This document shows positions 26,515-34,789 of a DNA stretch of 56,047 nt, one piece after another. This DNA is from CALEUX01 sp037439945 (lineage in GTDB: Bacteria > Bacteroidota > Bacteroidia > Bacteroidales > Marinilabiliaceae): contig JBBIVA010000007.1 in assembly GCA_037439945.1 (NCBI GenBank), forward strand, positions 1-56,047, read 5' to 3'. Numbering within the stretch: position 1 is the stretch's first letter; every line of letters begins with the position of its first letter. Both the position numbers and the translations under genes were made by a program. The notes under the pieces are model-generated. The model made no database searches, was not told where the DNA came from, and saw only the letters and a program-made list of their open reading frames with translations.

Positions 26515-27241
26515 TATATTAGCAATATGGACAAAAAAAGAAGGGATATAACATCCTCAAATTAGGTGCAAATATAACGCAAAAAATTATGATTTAACCC
26601 TTTTACCGATAATGTTACCCGAACTAAAACCATAATAAAGGTTAAAACAGGTTTGTTTAACAGAATGTTGCGTACAACCTTGTATTGATTAGAAAAAGAT
26701 AATCCGGGTTTTTAGCAGCAAGCTTTTCTAAATTCGGTTTTCAGTATAAATCTTAATCCAAAATGGGTTGTAATAAGCCTGTAACGGTTATTGATTTATC
26801 ACTAAGGACAACAACACATTACATGCTGATTACCTAACATTTATATTGCTTTTTTGTTAAAATGGCCAACCCTGTTTTTCTTTTCAAAGGTGTATTATGC
26901 CCAAATTCCGGGAGAGATTTTTTCAGGAAAGTCTGGATTAATTATTTTAATTGAATAATATAAGCTTAAAAGCCCTGTTTTTTTAAATTAAAAAGTACAT
27001 TGGTTACTAAATTTTGCTCCAACAAGGCATTTGTTTTTATTTATTCAGATTATATTTGATGTTCAACTATAATATTTTTGTGAATATCCGGTTTTGAATT
27101 GGTAAAGCCTCTAACCCTAATAATTCATTAAATACTTTGAATTATTTTTATAACATAGCAAATGTAAGGATCAAAGCATATTACAGATATTATTTTTTAA
27201 CCCGGGGTTAATGTGAATATCCCAAAATTGCCCAATAATAA
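26515..27241. other. Intergenic, divergent promoters expected
   Basis: About 730 bp between two divergent genes with no credible gene or RNA. It holds the candidate ftsX promoter; otherwise AT-rich sequence without repeats that I can recognise. Confidence 0.45.
26569..26576 (-). promoter_or_regulatory. Candidate promoter of the ftsX operon, TATATTTG
   Basis: TATATTTG on the minus strand, matching TAnnTTTG, 55 bp before the ftsX ATG. No clear -33 element. Confidence 0.4.
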
Positions 27242-28621
27242 ATGAACAGGCTGTCGGCAAAACAAATTGATTATACCCTCTTCCATTTTAAGCAACATTG
27301 GAAAGAGGACAAAAATATTTCCAACCTTTTCCGGTTTGTAAACAATTATGAAACCCATTACAAGGAATTTGCCGGTAAAATTATCTTTCCCCTTTCGGAT
27401 TCCCCGGTTCCACAACCGATTGACCTGACTGTTTTTAACACCTGCTTCCCTGTCTTGTTTTCACTATCACCAAGTTCAAAGTTGTTTGATATTGACAATA
27501 ACGGTAATCTTATTTTTTATCATGATTACGTAAAATCGGTATTTTATCTTTTATCGGGTTGGCAAGAGTTGCAAACCTGTAACCGCGATTTTATAGGAAG
27601 GTACCCGCATGATATATCAATTCAAAACAGGCTTAAAAGCACAAAACTGCCTTTGGTTAACTATTACTTTGAAGCAATGGTTCAGGGTTTCGAAGCTTTC
27701 GGGATATTCCACAACAAATTAATTGAGCGCAAAAGATTATTTCCGGATTTTGGTTTCTTATTAAGCCACGATGTTGACCGTATAGCTTTTTATCATTTTC
27801 GTGAAATATTTTTTAAGCTAAAGCAATACTTTGGGTTATCGGACCGTTACTACAGTAAATCTTTAACTTTAAAACTCTTTTTTAAGGGTTTGTTGTTCAG
27901 ATTAAACCCATTTCGAAAAAACGACCCCTGGTGGAATTTTGATAAGATGGTTGAACAGGAGAAACGCCTTGGGATACGTTCCTCGTTTTTTTTTCTAAAG
28001 CAGGAACATTCAAATATGGATTCCAGATACCAGTTTTCTGATAAAAAAATCAAACGCCTTATAAAAGAATTGCTAAAAGATGGTTTTGAGGTTGGTTTAC
28101 ATGGCACCATTCATTCGGCTAAGCATGAATCAAGTATGATGCAGCAGGTACGTGAAATAACCAAAGCTATAGGTCATAAACCCAAAGGGGCCCGCCAACA
28201 TTTCCTTAGATTTTTCCACCCTAATACCTTTCGATTGCTGGTAAAAGCAGGCATAAAATATGATACAACACTTGCCTTTGCTGAGCATGAGGGTTATAGA
28301 AATGGTTACTGTTACCCTTTTAAACCATATGATTTTGAAAGGGATGAGATGATAGACATTTGGGAAATTCCACTTACAATGATGGATGTTACTGTTTTAA
28401 ATTACCGGGGCTTGGATTATGAAGAAATAGAAAATTCAACACGCCAGCTTATTACTGAAGCCCGTAAGTTTGGCGGTATATTTTCCCTTTTGTGGCACAA
28501 CTGTCGGCTTGATGAATACCAATACCCCGGTATTACAGCTTTTTACAATAGGTTACTTGAACTGATTGTTGAATCAAAGCCAACATCGTTAACCGGACGA
28601 AAATTAATTGAGACTATCTGA
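27242..28621 (+). CDS. Polysaccharide deacetylase family protein (NodB-type)
   Basis: A 459-residue protein with a poorly characterised N-terminal half (about 1-165, DUF7033-like in layout) and a NodB-like deacetylase domain. The metal-site motif reads LLSHDVDRI and a second motif GLHGTIHS supplies an HxxxH pair; a late VKAGIKYDTTLAF and LLWHNC fit the barrel's closing motifs. Such proteins remove N- or O-acetyl groups from glycans; without a signal peptide it is probably cytoplasmic. Its 3' end overlaps the convergent glycosyltransferase gene by 8 bp. Likely part of the surface-glycan neighbourhood. Confidence 0.85.
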   Translation: MNRLSAKQIDYTLFHFKQHWKEDKNISNLFRFVNNYETHYKEFAGKIIFPLSDSPVPQPIDLTVFNTCFPVLFSLSPSSKLFDIDNNGNLIFYHDYVKSVFYLLSGWQELQTCNRDFIGRYPHDISIQNRLKSTKLPLVNYYFEAMVQGFEAFGIFHNKLIERKRLFPDFGFLLSHDVDRIAFYHFREIFFKLKQYFGLSDRYYSKSLTLKLFFKGLLFRLNPFRKNDPWWNFDKMVEQEKRLGIRSSFFFLKQEHSNMDSRYQFSDKKIKRLIKELLKDGFEVGLHGTIHSAKHESSMMQQVREITKAIGHKPKGARQHFLRFFHPNTFRLLVKAGIKYDTTLAFAEHEGYRNGYCYPFKPYDFERDEMIDIWEIPLTMMDVTVLNYRGLDYEEIENSTRQLITEARKFGGIFSLLWHNCRLDEYQYPGITAFYNRLLELIVESKPTSLTGRKLIETI

Positions 28622-29837
28622 TTTTTTGCACCATATAATCATAAAACAAATCAACACGGTTTTCAAAATTATGGTGGACAAGAGTTCTTTTTTGTCCGTT
28701 AATTGCTATTTTTTTACATTCAGATGGGTTGTATAGCAGCCACTTAATTTTATCCAAACATTCAGCCGGCGAACTGTATGTAACAACTTCCTGGTTATCA
28801 ATAAAGAAATCCTTCAGGTTGCTTTTATTGTCAGTTATTAAACAGGTACCTACCCCGGTGGTTTCGAACATACGCATATTTGCGGCATAATCTCCGGCAC
28901 AATCAATATGAATATTAAAACCAATACTTGCTCTCGATAATGCTTTAAACATGTTAAGTCCAAAAAGTGGCGGCCTTGCAACATCATAAATTTGCTTTGG
29001 CAAACTTAACATCCGGGGCATAGCGTTGTGGTTTCTGCCCTTCCGGAGAACCGTAATGCCGTCGGTAATTTTTTGCAATCCAACGTTATCAAAAAACCTG
29101 CCGGCTAAATATGAAGCCTGTTTTTTTAATAACGCGGTTTTACTTGTGTCGGGCAAATTACCATAAAAATGAAAAGGGATATTCTCCTTTACTAGTTTTT
29201 CAAGTACCTGAAGCCTCATGCTGTGAAACCCTTCATCGGCAAAAATGGAACCCAGAAAAATAAAGGATGTTTCCGTAAAATTATTATCCAGGTCAATTTG
29301 TGGTAAAATACGATGGTCGAAGGCATGTGGAATAATTATGCTTTCAATTCCGAAAACCTTTAACTGGTTTTTGAAAAACTGCGAGCAAACCGTAAAATAA
29401 TCAAATGCTTTAAAAGAATTAACCTGTGATGAGCCAAACGGGGCACACAAATTACCAATACATAATTTAAGCCGGGGTATTAGCTCCCGCAGTTTAATAA
29501 TAAAATCTCCGTTATAGGTTATACTATCCTGAAAATAAATTATATCAGGATTATATTTAATTATTTGCTTTAATAAAATACCTTCAAGGCCGTTGTTAAT
29601 TGGAACTTCATTTTCAATTGCCCAGGCCTTTTGCATATACTCGGCATTAGCCACTATTTCCCAGGTTTCAATACCCTTTTTCCCCAGTAAAACTCCATAA
29701 TTGTCAGACCAGGCAAAATAGCGGTTCATTAAATGGTTGTATTGTTCACTATAGGATAAGTTTTTTACCTGCGAACAAGTTTTATAGTAATCGTTGAGGA
29801 AACCCCTGTAGTAAGTCGATATTTTAAGAAACCGCAT
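28614..29837 (-). CDS. CgeB-like glycosyltransferase
   Basis: A 407-residue GT-B type glycosyltransferase. The C-terminal domain resembles the CgeB/YkvP Glyco_trans_1_2 family: NIHIDCAGDYAANMRMFETT, a GVGTCLIT donor-site loop and a C-terminal helix in HHNFENRVDLFYDYM. The N-terminal domain includes YFTVCSQFFKNQLKVFGI. Sugar donor and acceptor are unknown. It begins 2 bp downstream of the aminotransferase stop, so the two are co-transcribed and the transferase may use the sugar made by the neighbouring genes. Confidence 0.82.
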   Translation of the reverse strand: MRFLKISTYYRGFLNDYYKTCSQVKNLSYSEQYNHLMNRYFAWSDNYGVLLGKKGIETWEIVANAEYMQKAWAIENEVPINNGLEGILLKQIIKYNPDIIYFQDSITYNGDFIIKLRELIPRLKLCIGNLCAPFGSSQVNSFKAFDYFTVCSQFFKNQLKVFGIESIIIPHAFDHRILPQIDLDNNFTETSFIFLGSIFADEGFHSMRLQVLEKLVKENIPFHFYGNLPDTSKTALLKKQASYLAGRFFDNVGLQKITDGITVLRKGRNHNAMPRMLSLPKQIYDVARPPLFGLNMFKALSRASIGFNIHIDCAGDYAANMRMFETTGVGTCLITDNKSNLKDFFIDNQEVVTYSSPAECLDKIKWLLYNPSECKKIAINGQKRTLVHHNFENRVDLFYDYMVQKIR

Positions 29838-29839
29838 AC

Positions 29840-30955
29840 TTATAAACGATTAAAAAATTCTTTAATTTGATTTGTTATATAAATAATCTCTTCATTGGAA
29901 AGTTCAGGAAAAATGGGAAGACTTACCAGTTGTTTTGAATACTGGGTTGCATTTGGGAAATCAGATGGGCTATGATTCAAATAACTGTAGGCCTTTAAAT
30001 TAGGTAGGGCAATTGGATAATGGACCCCTGTTTCAATGTATTTTTTCTTTAAAAAGCTAACCAGGTTATCCCTTATGGATGAATCAACCCGTATTGCAAA
30101 AATATGATAAACATGTTTACTGTTTTCTCTTTCAAGGGGAAGAATAACACCATCAACTTCACATAAAATATTTTTATAACTACCGGCAATTTCTCTCCGG
30201 CGGTTTGTCCATTGTTGCAAATATTTAAGTTTTACATTAAGTATAGCACCCTGAATTCCATCCATTCTGCTGTTTATACCTTCAAACTCATGATCATATT
30301 TGTTAATCCGGCCATGGTTGGCATACATTTTAGCCCTGTTAAACAAATCAGTATTGTTTGAAACCAAAGCCCCTGCATCGCCATAGGCACCAAGGTTTTT
30401 ACCCGGGAAAAAGCTGAAAGTGGCAAAATTGCCAAAGTTCCCTGTTTGTTTTCCACTGTATTCGGCCATTACCGATTGGGCGGCATCTTCAATTACAAAA
30501 AGGTTATGTTCGTCCGCTATTTTTAAAATTTCATCAACAGCAACAGGTTGGCCATAAAGATGTACAGGAATAACCGCTTTTGTTCTGGGGGTAATTTTAA
30601 GTTTAACATCAGAAGGATTAATACCATAATATTCATCACAATCAGCGAAAACTACTTTTGCCCCTGTCATTGATATTGCTTCAGAACTGGCAATAAATGA
30701 ATTTGCTGCAGTAATTACTTCATCACCTTCTTTAATACCCAGTGTTTTTAATGCAATAAAAAGAGCATCGGTACCATTACCTACCCCCACAACATGTTTT
30801 ATGCCAGTTACCCGGGCGAAATTTTCTTCAAATTCATCAACAAATGGGCCTCTGATAAAAGCCTTTTTGGCGATTACATTTTTTATAACCTCATCAATCT
30901 CACTTTGCAAGGTTGCGTATTGTCTGTTCAGGTCGGTTAATAAAATTTTTTGCAT
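29840..30955 (-). CDS. DegT/DnrJ/EryC1/StrS aminotransferase, WbpE-like
   Basis: PLP-dependent sugar aminotransferase of 371 residues. Lys186 in FSFFPGKNLGAYGDAG is the PLP lysine; IEDAAQ (155-160) is the preceding cofactor motif and GNGTDAL binds phosphate. With an adjacent WbpB-like dehydrogenase and WbpD-like acetyltransferase, the best reading is transfer of an amino group to C3 of UDP-2-acetamido-3-keto-glucuronate. That specificity is an inference from context; other nucleotide-sugar aminotransferases look similar. The gene is separated by 440 bp from wbpD and has its own candidate promoter. Confidence 0.88.
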   Translation of the reverse strand: MQKILLTDLNRQYATLQSEIDEVIKNVIAKKAFIRGPFVDEFEENFARVTGIKHVVGVGNGTDALFIALKTLGIKEGDEVITAANSFIASSEAISMTGAKVVFADCDEYYGINPSDVKLKITPRTKAVIPVHLYGQPVAVDEILKIADEHNLFVIEDAAQSVMAEYSGKQTGNFGNFATFSFFPGKNLGAYGDAGALVSNNTDLFNRAKMYANHGRINKYDHEFEGINSRMDGIQGAILNVKLKYLQQWTNRRREIAGSYKNILCEVDGVILPLERENSKHVYHIFAIRVDSSIRDNLVSFLKKKYIETGVHYPIALPNLKAYSYLNHSPSDFPNATQYSKQLVSLPIFPELSNEEIIYITNQIKEFFNRL

Positions 30956-30994
30956 TAAAATTTGCTTTATTTTTCAATAATAGTAAAGGCAAAA

Positions 30995-31002
30995 CAAAAG
31001 TA
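30995..31002 (-). promoter_or_regulatory. Candidate aminotransferase promoter, TACTTTTG
   Basis: TACTTTTG on the minus strand fits TAnnTTTG, 40 bp before the aminotransferase ATG. Confidence 0.4.
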
Positions 31003-31073
31003 GTAAAATAACTTCGCATGAATTACCGGTTAGAAATAAAAACCATTTTTGCAAAAATGCAGAGGGTTAAAGG

Positions 31074-31094
31074 TTGACAACTAATTGTTGTCAA
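31074..31094. promoter_or_regulatory. Perfect 8-bp inverted repeat, possible operator
   Basis: TTGACAAC and GTTGTCAA separated by TAATT. There is no T run on either side, so it is not a terminator. The dyad symmetry would suit a dimeric regulator, but none is encoded nearby. Confidence 0.35.
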
Positions 31095-31395
31095 ATACAA
31101 CCCGGCCTTCTAATAATCATAGCCGATCAGGTGTAACAGGCAACGAGAGTAAAAGGCGTGGTTGTTGGTTAATGTGCCCCGTTGGTTAATATTTCAGGGG
31201 CATCTCCTGATGGTGGTTACACAATAATTGAATTTTATCAGCCTGGTGTTAATACTTACCAAAATTTACCTTCCCTTATGGAGATTTCATTATCGGTATT
31301 TTTAAACTGATGGAATTGCTGTTGTAATGTTTTATTTGCTGATGGCAGAATAATATATCTGAAGATTTTTTTCCTTTACCACCCCGGCCGAAACT

Positions 31396-31863
31396 TTATT
31401 CAATATTTCGCAGAAAACGGGCAGGGTTACCGGCATATATTCCCGGTTTTGCAATGTTTTTAGTTACTACGGCACCCGCACCAATAACCACATTATCACA
31501 AATCTCAACAGGGAGAATTGTTGCATTTGAGCCTATAGAAACATTATTGCCCAATCTTGTGGACCCCCATTTATTTTTATCGCCGCCTGCCGGCCCTCCC
31601 GACTGAAACGTATCGTTAATAAACATAACGCCGTGACCTATAAAGCAATTACGGCCTATGGTAACCAGTTCACATAAAAATGAGTGAGATTCTATTTTTG
31701 TATAATCGCCAACAATAACACCTCGCTGAATTTCTGTAAACGGACCAACAAAACAGTTGTTGCCAATACTGCACTCATACATGTTTACAGGCTCCACCAC
31801 CTTCACGTTTTCTCCAAAGGAAACATCACGTATTGATGATTTATAAATAGTTGGATTTGGCAT
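31396..31863 (-). CDS. Hexapeptide-repeat N-acetyltransferase, WbpD-like
   Basis: A 155-residue left-handed beta-helix acyltransferase. Hexapeptide repeats run through almost the whole chain (IGNNCFVGPFTEIQ, IGRNCFIGHGVMF, LGNNVSIGSNATIL, ICDNVVIGAGAVVT), closing with the usual AGNPARFLR. Size and layout fit the WbpD/WlbB group, which acetylates the 3-amino group of UDP-2-acetamido-3-amino-2,3-dideoxyglucuronate. The gene lies 7 bp after the WbpB-like gene, which supports the assignment. A different sugar acceptor is possible. Confidence 0.85.
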   Translation of the reverse strand: MPNPTIYKSSIRDVSFGENVKVVEPVNMYECSIGNNCFVGPFTEIQRGVIVGDYTKIESHSFLCELVTIGRNCFIGHGVMFINDTFQSGGPAGGDKNKWGSTRLGNNVSIGSNATILPVEICDNVVIGAGAVVTKNIAKPGIYAGNPARFLRNIE

Positions 31864-31870
31864 TTAATTT

Positions 31871-32887
31871 TTATTTTGCGGCTGAATAGATCTTGTCGAT
31901 AATTTCAACCGTTTTTAACCCTTCAAAACCGTTTGTGGCTATAATCCCTTTGTTTGTTAATACTGACACAAGGTTTTCATAAACCTTATCGTGATTTGAC
32001 ATAGACCCCTGATAATCGCCATAGTCATTAGGTTTGCGGCTTTCGGGCAAATTTTCGATTTTGAAATCTTCAATATTCTGGTATTCCAATTCATTTAAAT
32101 ATTGCCCGCCAACTTTAACAGTACCCTTTTCACCGAAAATTGTAATGGATCCTTCCATGTTTTTGCGAAAACTGTTTACGGTATAATTAATGGTCCCAAT
32201 TGTTCCGTTAAAAAATTCCATGGCAACCACCCCTGTGTCTTCAAATTCAATTATCTTTTCATGGGCAAAATTACGGACTATCGGATAAACCCTTTTAATA
32301 TCACCAATAAGCCAGTAAAGTAAATCAATAAAATGACTAAACTGTGTGAAAAGGGTCCCTCCATCAAGGGCCCGGGTACCTTTCCATTCAGACTCATTGT
32401 AATATTTTTCGTTCCGGTTCCAGAAACAGTTTAACTGCACACTGTAAATTTTACCAAGCCGGTTCTCAACCAGTGCTGATTTTAAGGCTTCAATGGGTGG
32501 GTTAAACCGGTTTTGTTTAACAATAAACAATCTCCTGTTTGCCCTTTCTGCCTCATTAATCATTTTTCCACAATCTTCAACTGTAATTGCCATAGGTTTT
32601 TCACACAGAACGTGATAACCTGCACGCAGTGCTTCAATTGAATGATGGGCATGAAGTCCGTTTGGGGAACAAACTGAAACCACATCTATTTTGCCTTTAT
32701 TTTCTGAAAGAAATTCTTCAAGGTTATGGAACGGTGTTGCATCAAATTGTTTAGCTAATTGTTGGGCCCTTTCAGGTACAATATCACAAGTTGCAACAAG
32801 TTGCCCGTTATTTGCAATATGCCCGGCATGCCTGCCTGCTATGCGCCCGCAACCAATTATTCCAAAACGAAGAGGATCCTGAGTCAT
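31871..32887 (-). CDS. Gfo/Idh/MocA oxidoreductase, WbpB-like
   Basis: NAD-dependent sugar dehydrogenase of 338 residues. The Rossmann motif is FGIIGCGRIAGRHAGH near the start; EKPM (96-99) is the conserved lysine motif. The segments KQNRFNPPIEAL, YYNESEWKGT and LDGGTLFTQFSHFIDLLYWL resemble the WbpB/WlbA group, which oxidises C3 of UDP-N-acetylglucosaminuronate. The frame is open to 33028, but the ATG at 32887 sits right before the Rossmann fold and the longer form would overlap the divergent flippase gene. The WbpA-type dehydrogenase that makes the substrate is not in this window. Confidence 0.88.
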   Translation of the reverse strand: MTQDPLRFGIIGCGRIAGRHAGHIANNGQLVATCDIVPERAQQLAKQFDATPFHNLEEFLSENKGKIDVVSVCSPNGLHAHHSIEALRAGYHVLCEKPMAITVEDCGKMINEAERANRRLFIVKQNRFNPPIEALKSALVENRLGKIYSVQLNCFWNRNEKYYNESEWKGTRALDGGTLFTQFSHFIDLLYWLIGDIKRVYPIVRNFAHEKIIEFEDTGVVAMEFFNGTIGTINYTVNSFRKNMEGSITIFGEKGTVKVGGQYLNELEYQNIEDFKIENLPESRKPNDYGDYQGSMSNHDKVYENLVSVLTNKGIIATNGFEGLKTVEIIDKIYSAAK

Positions 32888-32995
32888 AAAAGCAGATTTA
32901 ATATCAATATTTTGTACCCAAATGTATGTTATCGTAAAATCAGTTGTAAAGATAACTACAAAAGTTTTAATTTTGCCTTCATATCTGAAGCCAGG
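32888..32995. promoter_or_regulatory. Divergent promoter region, wbpB-like and flippase genes
   Basis: 108 bp between two divergent starts. Plus strand: TTG at 32944-32946 and TAATTTTG at 32968-32975, 21 bp apart, a good fit to the Bacteroidota -33/-7 pair. Minus strand: TACATTTG at 32919-32926, 32 bp before the oxidoreductase ATG. Confidence 0.5.
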
Positions 32996-34453
32996 ATGCA
33001 AAATCAAACCCGGTTTGTTTTTAAACAATCCTTCATTTACAGTATTGGTAACACTATTACCAAACTGAGTGGGGTAATACTAATTCCGCTATATTTAAAG
33101 TATATCAATGAGCAGGAGTTTGGAGTGGTAACACTTTTTGAAACACTGTTCCAGTTTATTTTAATGTTGTCGGGATGGGGAGTGAAGGGCGGATTTTCAC
33201 GCTGGTACCACGAAATGAAATCTGCTATTGAGAAAAAGCAACTTTTTTTTACAACCTGGTCGTTTAATTTTTGTACAACTCTTTTAACCCTGATTGTTTC
33301 AGCGGTAGTGCTTATATTTTACGGAGATTACATTTTCCGTTATGAGGTTTCAACCTCGACCATTGTTTATTTTCTTTTGGGTACCTTGTTCAGGTTGATG
33401 TATGATGTACCCTTTTACCTGCTAAAGCTTGAGCAGAAGGCTTCTCTGTTAACAATTTGGACGGCTTTAAACATTGTAATACTTCTGGGTTTTACGTTTT
33501 ATTTTCTTGAAATTAAAAAAATGGGGTTGGAGGGGATTTACATGGCTCAAATGCTGGCCCATATTTTCACTTTTATTCCGATGCTGCCCTTAATAATTGG
33601 TAATATGAAGCCGCTTTTTTTCACAAATCCCCTCAGGGAGATGATTAATTACGGTTTACCATTGGCTTTATCGGGAATTTTAACAACAGTACTGACACTA
33701 AGTGACAGGCATATATTAAACCAGTACCAAAATCTTGAAGAAGTAGCAGGGTACAGCATGGCCTTTAAAGTGGCTAACCTGGTTCAAATGATAATTGTAT
33801 CATCGCTGATAACATCCTACTCGAACTACTTTTTTAAAACAATGCACAATGATGACAGCATGATGTTTTTTCAGAAAATCACCAGATTATTTATTGTGCT
33901 GTTAACTATTGGCGGGTTGGGGATTGTGCTTTTTTCACCCGAAATAACCTACATTGTTTCATATGGAAGTGCGTTTTTCCAGGCCTCGGTTTATTTAGTC
34001 CCTTTGTTAATTGCCGGTTTGATTTTTTCAGGATTACGCCAGTTACTTACCCTTCCGCTGAATAAACATAAAAAAACCATGCAGATATCATTTATATTAA
34101 TTATCAGCGCCATAGTAAACATTATTGGAAATTTCATTCTTGTACCCCATTTTGGAAAAACGGGAGCATCGGTTTCAACCTTAGTTTCCCAGTTATTTTC
34201 ACTGGTATGGTTTGTTTATGCAGTACGAAAATTTGAAAATATAACCTTTTCAGTTCCCTTGTTGTTGCTATTAATGATATTATGGGGCGGTTTTTCATGG
34301 TTGGCATATCAGCTTCCTAATCTTCCCTTATTTTTAGTATGGTTGGTTAAAGGATTATTTTTACTTTTATATACTGGTTTGTTATTTGCCTTTGGTTTCA
34401 TAAAAAAAGATTTCCTGCTTGTGTTTAAATTGTTGCAGGCTAAAAAGGTATAG
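32996..34453 (+). CDS. Wzx-like polysaccharide flippase
   Basis: Polytopic membrane protein of about 485 residues with roughly 12-14 hydrophobic helices and no soluble domain. It starts MQNQTRFVFKQSFIYSIGN and continues with LSGVILIPLYLKYINEQEFGVVTLFE, the N-terminal pattern of the MOP superfamily's polysaccharide-synthesis branch. It would move undecaprenyl-linked glycan units across the inner membrane. The frame is open to 32759, but that part overlaps the oxidoreductase gene; the ATG at 32996 is 13 bp past the inferred transcript start. Context with sugar-nucleotide genes and glycosyltransferases supports the role. Confidence 0.87.
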   Translation: MQNQTRFVFKQSFIYSIGNTITKLSGVILIPLYLKYINEQEFGVVTLFETLFQFILMLSGWGVKGGFSRWYHEMKSAIEKKQLFFTTWSFNFCTTLLTLIVSAVVLIFYGDYIFRYEVSTSTIVYFLLGTLFRLMYDVPFYLLKLEQKASLLTIWTALNIVILLGFTFYFLEIKKMGLEGIYMAQMLAHIFTFIPMLPLIIGNMKPLFFTNPLREMINYGLPLALSGILTTVLTLSDRHILNQYQNLEEVAGYSMAFKVANLVQMIIVSSLITSYSNYFFKTMHNDDSMMFFQKITRLFIVLLTIGGLGIVLFSPEITYIVSYGSAFFQASVYLVPLLIAGLIFSGLRQLLTLPLNKHKKTMQISFILIISAIVNIIGNFILVPHFGKTGASVSTLVSQLFSLVWFVYAVRKFENITFSVPLLLLLMILWGGFSWLAYQLPNLPLFLVWLVKGLFLLLYTGLLFAFGFIKKDFLLVFKLLQAKKV

Positions 34454-34789
34454 GGTTGCGGTTTTACTAAAAATGCAACTGTTTTAAAAAGTGATGGGTC
34501 CACTGCTCAAACTGTTTAATATAAAACGGGATAGTGTTTTTGATATTTTCTTAAAGCCCGGCAATTTTTTTAACCATGTTAGTGCCAAAAGTTAATTAAA
34601 TGGATTTTTAACAGTTATAAACCGGGTTTTATTGCTTAAGATTTTTGACAAAACCAATATCCAAAAACTTTTAATTTAATAACTTAAAACCGCCATAATT
34701 TTGAATATTTAACATAAATGAAAAAGTCGAAATTTATTATAATATACCTTTGTTACGTAATACAAAACGTTAAATAAGCCAGCAAAACA
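34454..34789. other. Intergenic spacer with kinase promoter
   Basis: About 335 bp, AT-rich, no gene or recognised RNA. The only element I can support is the -7 box close to the next start. Confidence 0.45.
34745..34752 (+). promoter_or_regulatory. Candidate promoter, -7 box TACCTTTG
   Basis: TACCTTTG fits TAnnTTTG well and lies 37 bp before the ATG of the five-TM sensor kinase. The same box and the following TTAC recur before the AspT-like gene. Confidence 0.5.

Larger units (their letters stand above)
30956..31395. other. Intergenic spacer inside the sugar-nucleotide cluster
   Basis: 440 bp with no gene. It contains the aminotransferase promoter candidate, an 8-bp perfect inverted repeat at 31074-31094, and TTGGTTAAT twice (around 31165-31190), the copies flanking GTGCCCC, which can pair with GGGGCA downstream. 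These may be regulatory or may be remnants of a lost gene. Confidence 0.45.

Noticed and set aside
32759..32995. N-terminal extension of the flippase
   Set aside because: Lies inside the opposite-strand oxidoreductase gene and has no membrane-protein pattern; ATG at 32996 fits better.
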